Below the pieces are notes generated by a model. It saw only the letters and a program-made list of their open reading frames with translations, did no database searches and had not been told where the DNA came from. A program made the position numbers and the translations under genes. Shown in pieces: positions 60,054-64,000 of a DNA stretch of 64,000 nt; within the stretch, counting starts at the first letter, position 1; each line of letters starts with the position of its first letter. The stretch spans positions 62,001 through 126,000 of the forward strand of contig NZ_JGVU02000007.1 of the NCBI RefSeq assembly GCF_000708755.2, in the 5' to 3' direction. Source of the DNA: Metabacillus indicus LMG 22858 (GTDB lineage: Bacteria; Bacillota; Bacilli; Bacillales; Bacillaceae).

Positions 60054-61952
60054 TCACTGCTTCGCTTTTTCAATTTCTTCTACCATAAGGGAGAGCTCTT
60101 CCCAGCGTTCCATTGTGGCTTCAAGCTCAGCTTCGACGGCCTGCTGCTGTTCCATCAGCTGCTGGATTTTTCCGTAGTCGCTGCCGCTTGAGGCAATCTG
60201 GGCTTCAAGTGCTTCATTTTTCTCCTCAAGCTCTGCAATTTTGTCCTCAATGACATCCCACTCCTGCTGTTCTTTGTAGGAGAGTTTTTTGCGCTGCTTC
60301 GGGGCCTGAAGGGTTTCCTGAGATTTGGCAGTTTCCTTTTTCTCAGGTTCTTTTACCTGTTTACGGGAATCCATGAAATCTGTATAGCTTCCCTGGAATC
60401 TGCTGACCGTTCCGTTTCCTTCAAAAACAAGCAGACGGTCTACCACGCGGTCGAGGAAGTAGCGGTCATGGGATACGGTTATGACAACACCTGGAAACTG
60501 GTCGAGATAGTCTTCAAGGACGCTCAGGGTTTGGGTATCCAGGTCATTTGTCGGCTCATCCAGAAACAGCACGTTCGGCTCCTGCATAAGGACCTTCAGC
60601 AAGTACAGTCTGCGGCGTTCTCCACCTGAGAGCTTTCGGATGTATGTCCACTGCATAGAGCGCGGGAACATGAACCTCTCAAGCATTTGCTCGGCTGTTA
60701 TTGTCTGGTGGTCTACGGTCTGAACAACTTCTGCGACTTCCTTAATATATTCGACTACCCGAAGATCCTCATCCATCGCTTCATGATCCTGGGTGTAGTA
60801 GCCGATTTTTACCGTCTCGCCAATTTCTACTGTTCCGCTGTCAGGCTGAATTCGTCCTGCAATGATATTCAGCAGTGTTGATTTTCCGCTTCCGTTTGGC
60901 CCGATAATGCCAAGCCTTTCTCCGGGAACGACAAGATAACTGACATCCTTCATGAGAGTTCTGTCCTGGAATGATTTTGACACTTCCTGGAGCTCAATCA
61001 CTTTTTTGCCGAGACGGGTGGAGCCGATGGCAAAGTCGACACTTTGCTTAGCGGCCGGCCCTTCTTGGTTTTGAAGCTCTTCTGCACGTCCGATGCGGGC
61101 TTTTTGCTTTGTTGTTCTTGCTTTAGCTCCTCTTCTCAGCCACGCAAGCTCCCTGCGCAGCAAGTTCTGGCGCTTGGATTCAGACTGTTCGGCGTTGAAC
61201 TCCCGCTCTGCCTTTTTCTCAAGAAATACTTCATAATTTCCTTCGTATACGTAGAGCTTTCCATATTCCAGTTCGAAAATCTGGTTCGTTACCCGGTTCA
61301 AAAAGTAGCGGTCATGCGTAACAAGCAAAATCGACCCTTTATACTGGGCCAAAAAAGCTTCCAGCCATTCAATCGTTTCGTTGTCCAGATGGTTGGTAGG
61401 CTCATCAAGAATCAGCAGATCTGCAGGCTGGATAAGTGCCTTTGCAATCGCCACCCGTTTCTTCTGGCCGCCGGACAGCTGATGCACCGGCTTTGCGAAA
61501 TCAGAAATGCCAAGCCGTGTAAGAACTGTTTTGGCAACCGTATTTGCTTCCCACGCATCATGTTCATCCATCTTTTGCTGAAGAGCAAGCAGCCTGGACT
61601 GCTTTTTCTCATCCTCAGGGTTTTGTTCAAGTTCTGACAGGGCAAGCTCATATTCACGCATCACTTTCATGATTTGAGAGTCGCCGTAATAGATTTGCTC
61701 AAGGACAGACAGTTCTTCTTCAAGTTCAGGCTGCTGCGGAAGATACTCGATATGAAACGAGTTGGAATGAATCAGTTTCCCTTCTTCAGCCGTTTCAAAG
61801 CCCGCAAGAAATTTCAGGAGTGTCGATTTCCCCGTACCATTCGTTCCAATCAGGCCAATCCGCTGTTTTTCAGCAATTGAAAAAGAAATGTGGTCAAACA
61901 ATGTTTTTTCGCCGTATGTTTTATATAAATTCTCTACAGAAAGAATGCTCAT
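60054..61952 (-). CDS. yfmR: ABC-F ribosome-associated ATPase YfmR
   Basis: 632 residues, no membrane segment. Two ABC domains have Walker A GTNGTGKST and GPNGSGKST, signatures LSGGQKKRVAIAK and LSGGERRRLYLLK and Walker B LLILDEPTNHLD and VLFLDEPTNDLD. A charged linker (LLRRELAWLRRGAKARTTKQ) joins them and a C-terminal coiled coil (residues about 560-630) follows. This is the Uup/YfmR type of ABC-F protein that acts on stalled ribosomes. The length matches B. subtilis YfmR. Confidence 0.92.
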   Translation of the reverse strand: MSILSVENLYKTYGEKTLFDHISFSIAEKQRIGLIGTNGTGKSTLLKFLAGFETAEEGKLIHSNSFHIEYLPQQPELEEELSVLEQIYYGDSQIMKVMREYELALSELEQNPEDEKKQSRLLALQQKMDEHDAWEANTVAKTVLTRLGISDFAKPVHQLSGGQKKRVAIAKALIQPADLLILDEPTNHLDNETIEWLEAFLAQYKGSILLVTHDRYFLNRVTNQIFELEYGKLYVYEGNYEVFLEKKAEREFNAEQSESKRQNLLRRELAWLRRGAKARTTKQKARIGRAEELQNQEGPAAKQSVDFAIGSTRLGKKVIELQEVSKSFQDRTLMKDVSYLVVPGERLGIIGPNGSGKSTLLNIIAGRIQPDSGTVEIGETVKIGYYTQDHEAMDEDLRVVEYIKEVAEVVQTVDHQTITAEQMLERFMFPRSMQWTYIRKLSGGERRRLYLLKVLMQEPNVLFLDEPTNDLDTQTLSVLEDYLDQFPGVVITVSHDRYFLDRVVDRLLVFEGNGTVSRFQGSYTDFMDSRKQVKEPEKKETAKSQETLQAPKQRKKLSYKEQQEWDVIEDKIAELEEKNEALEAQIASSGSDYGKIQQLMEQQQAVEAELEATMERWEELSLMVEEIEKAKQ

Positions 61953-62034
61953 GCCAAACTCCGCCCTTATTCAAGATTTCATTCCTTTCATTGTACAGCA
62001 GGCCGGGGGAGAAAAAAAGCAGATTTGCTTCACG

Positions 62035-62068
62035 TAAAAAGGAGAACGCCCGCGGCGCCCTCCTTTCA
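62035..62068 (-). terminator. Terminator of the DASS transporter gene
   Basis: AAAGGAGGGCGCC with GGGCGTTCTCCTTT, then T on the minus strand. Confidence 0.75.
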
Positions 62069-62069
62069 T

Positions 62070-63494
62070 TCACTTAATAACAACCGGCAGCCAAAAATAG
62101 ACGCCTAAAACGATGATGACAATACATACAATATTCATCCAGAAGCCTGCCCGGACCATATCTGATATCTTCAGCACATCAGCACCGAACACGGCGGCAT
62201 TCGGAGGAGTGGAGATCGGGAGCATGAACGCACAGGATGATGCAAGCGCGGCAACAGCCATCAGACCGTATGGCTCGACCCCGATTGCAAGTCCAAGTCC
62301 GACAGTGATCGGAATGATCATATTGGATACAGCCGTATTGGACATGATTTCCGTCATAAACAGGATGGCGGCTGTCAAAATAATAATGATCAGCAAGTAC
62401 GGAAACGCTTCCAATAAATTCAGCTTGCTGCCGATCCATTCCGTCAGCTTCGAGGCAGAAAAACCTTCTGCAAGAGAAAGCCCTCCTCCGAACAGAAGAA
62501 GAAGCCCCCACGGCAGCTGTTTCATATCATTCCATTCAAGCAGCCTTTCTCCTTTTTTGCTTGGTATCAAGAAAAGCAAGAGCGCCCCGAATATCGCTAT
62601 AGCGGTATCCGATACAGCAAACGGCAGAATGAATTTAAACATCCACAGAAAAGCCGTTGCCAAAAAGATGACCCCGACCCATCTTTCTTCTGTACTCATT
62701 GAGCCCAGTGCTTTTAAGTCTTTTTTAATAAAATCCGTTTCCTTGCCGGTTTCAAAATCCACCTTGAATTGAAGCTTTGTCAAATAGAAATAGAGGATGA
62801 CCAGCAGGATCACCGTAATCGGAAACCCGAATAAGAACCATTCAAAAAACATAATTTCACGATCGAGCATTTCCCGTGACATCGCTGCGAATACTGCGTT
62901 GGGCACCGAACCTACAAGTGTCGCAAGACCTCCAATCGATGCAGCGTACGCTACTGAAAGGAGGATCGATTTACTGAATTTGTGAAGGGACTCTCCTTTT
63001 AATATCTCCTTCGCCTTTACTTCTTTAATAAGAGCAAGAGCAACAGGAAGCATCATCAGGGCAGTCGCAGCATTTGAAATCCACATCGACAGAAACGCTG
63101 TAGCAAGGATCATCCCAAGGACAATCCGGTGGCTTTGAGTGCCAATGAGTTTCAGGATATAAAGGGCAATTCTCTTGTGAAGATTCCATTTTTCAATGGC
63201 TATGGCAATGATAAATCCTCCCATGTACATAAAGACAGTGGGATTCCCATATGCTTTTGCGGCGGAATCAATATCAAGCCCTCCTGTAATCGGCAGCAAA
63301 ATGAGCGGCATGAGTGAAGCCGCCGGTATCGGAATCGCCTCTGTAATCCACCAGATCGCAATCCATGAAGTAACTGCGAGAACTGCACGCGGAGCATCTG
63401 AAAGCTCTGTGTCGGGTATTAGGAAAAATAAGAGTAAAAAACTGGCCGGCCCAAGAAATAATCCTGTCAGTTTGGGCGCTGTATAAACTTTCAT
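62070..63494 (-). CDS. yflS: DASS family anion:sodium symporter (YflS-like)
   Basis: 474 residues with about 12 membrane segments and two re-entrant hairpins. The signature SNAATALMMLPVALALI and the C-terminal SNTAVSNMIIPITVGLG (Ser-Asn-Thr motifs) bind sodium and dicarboxylate in this family (SLC13/SdcS). Likely cargo is malate, succinate or 2-oxoglutarate. It matches YflS of B. subtilis in size. GGAGGTGG before ATG at 63494 sets the start. Confidence 0.87.
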   Translation of the reverse strand: MKVYTAPKLTGLFLGPASFLLLFFLIPDTELSDAPRAVLAVTSWIAIWWITEAIPIPAASLMPLILLPITGGLDIDSAAKAYGNPTVFMYMGGFIIAIAIEKWNLHKRIALYILKLIGTQSHRIVLGMILATAFLSMWISNAATALMMLPVALALIKEVKAKEILKGESLHKFSKSILLSVAYAASIGGLATLVGSVPNAVFAAMSREMLDREIMFFEWFLFGFPITVILLVILYFYLTKLQFKVDFETGKETDFIKKDLKALGSMSTEERWVGVIFLATAFLWMFKFILPFAVSDTAIAIFGALLLFLIPSKKGERLLEWNDMKQLPWGLLLLFGGGLSLAEGFSASKLTEWIGSKLNLLEAFPYLLIIIILTAAILFMTEIMSNTAVSNMIIPITVGLGLAIGVEPYGLMAVAALASSCAFMLPISTPPNAAVFGADVLKISDMVRAGFWMNIVCIVIIVLGVYFWLPVVIK

Positions 63495-63603
63495 CTTCTC
63501 CACCTCCATTTTCAGGATTTCTACAGAAATCAGCAAAACCCTTTAATTATTTCCACGGAAATGTCGAATGGCGGTGTTCTTTCATCAAAAAAAGAAGGCT
63601 GAT

Positions 63604-64000
63604 TCAGCCCTCTTCCTGTCTTGTTTGCTCTACATTCAGTTCAATCAGATTGCCGTCCGGGTCATTCAGGAAAATCTGGTCAAAGCCGCTAACTCCATTG
63701 ACATCTTCACGGAACTCGATATGATGCTTCGTCAGCCATTCAACAGCAGCCTGGAAATCTGCTATTCTAAGAGCCATGTGACCTTCTGTCGAGACTAGGT
63801 TATGCTGTTTTCTAAGTGTCTGAGAGTTTTCATCCACCAGCAAGTGAAGCTGCTGATTTCCGATTTTATACCAGACTCCCTCTGAGTCAAACGGAGGCCT
63901 GTCGATTTCCGTCAGACAAAGGACATTCTCATAAAAATGCTTTGCAGCCTGCAGATTTGTTACAGACAGGCTCACATGCTGTATAGCCTCATTCCAAATC
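63604..64000 (-). CDS. VOC family (glyoxalase-type) protein, 5' end cut by window
   Basis: At least 131 codons of a single-domain VOC protein. Visible parts are QHVSLSVTNLQAAKHFYENV with the first metal-ligand His, RPPFDSEGVWYKIGNQQLHL, HMALRIADFQAAVEWL and FLNDPDGNLIELN with the last Glu ligand. The frame is open to base 64000, and a GTG at 63975 would cut off the first ligand, so the true start is outside. Likely glyoxalase, fosfomycin-resistance-like or dioxygenase relative. Confidence 0.8.
   Translation of the reverse strand, partial: IWNEAIQHVSLSVTNLQAAKHFYENVLCLTEIDRPPFDSEGVWYKIGNQQLHLLVDENSQTLRKQHNLVSTEGHMALRIADFQAAVEWLTKHHIEFREDVNGVSGFDQIFLNDPDGNLIELNVEQTRQEEG

Noticed and set aside
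1-64000. tRNA, rRNA or complete insertion sequences
   Set aside because: No cloverleaf, rRNA segment or transposase was found in reading through both strands; a dedicated RNA search would be needed to exclude small RNAs.

Overview
The window is chromosomal DNA from an endospore-forming Firmicute of the Bacillaceae. The evidence is gene order and recognisable families. The left part follows the Bacillus subtilis yfkA-yfkN / treP-treA-treR block. Further along are homologues of the yfl and yfm genes (yflK MOSC protein, acyP, nos, yflS, yfmJ, yfmR) and a lia cell-envelope stress locus. Promoters fit Bacillus sigma-A, sigma-B and, less surely, sigma-G. I cannot name the species. I found no rRNA, tRNA, complete insertion sequence, prophage or CRISPR array.

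Layout. 1-14 kb: radical SAM protein YfkAB (cut by the window edge), YfkD, a YczE-type membrane protein, a Ca2+/H+ antiporter, two stress-type enzymes, an MFS exporter, the yfkJ-yfkI-yfkH operon, yfkK, sigma-B-type yfkM and the very large surface phosphoesterase YfkN. 14-18.7 kb: an orphan N-hydroxylase, an alpha/beta hydrolase and a carotenoid-desaturase-like flavoprotein. 18.7-22.8 kb: trehalose operon treP-treA-treR with two operators and CcpA-type sites. 22.9-32.3 kb: an operon of DUF1992 protein, divergent photolyase and DUF429 protein, then a sodium symporter, MFS, MOSC and aldehyde dehydrogenase genes. 32.9-37.4 kb: an R2-like ligand-binding oxidase, aldehyde dehydrogenase and iron alcohol dehydrogenase operon facing a GAF-LuxR regulator. 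37.4-46.7 kb: acetyltransferase, acylphosphatase, AraC regulator, lipoprotein, hydrolase, bacterial nitric oxide synthase, a PTS transporter with an endonuclease/phosphatase-family hydrolase, BrkB and DedA membrane proteins. 46.7-64 kb: amino acid permease, folate-type cyclo-ligase, YfmJ, a HemAT-type oxygen sensor, liaIH and liaFSR, a DUF3311/symporter pair, an SDR, a spore-type small peptide, the ABC-F factor YfmR, a DASS anion transporter and a VOC protein cut by the right edge.

The most unusual feature is the intergenic DNA. Four loci (15.5, 32.4, 40.8 and 59.7 kb) carry tandem arrays with a 52-bp period that is constant apart from one 53-bp step. In three of them the unit is a 35-bp imperfect palindrome plus a 17-bp segment that is uniform within an array but different between arrays. 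Three further places (6.4, 50.6 and 56.5 kb) carry a second class with a 21-bp period. A third class is a roughly 119-bp palindromic element in three copies between liaH and liaF, with paired base changes in its arms. The intact arrays mostly lie just outside gene terminators, often between convergent genes. I do not recognise the 52-bp and 21-bp families.

Several genes too short for routine ORF calling are described (48, 35, 10, 45, 50 and 41 codons). Where the ribosome-binding site favours an internal start codon, the shorter start is given.
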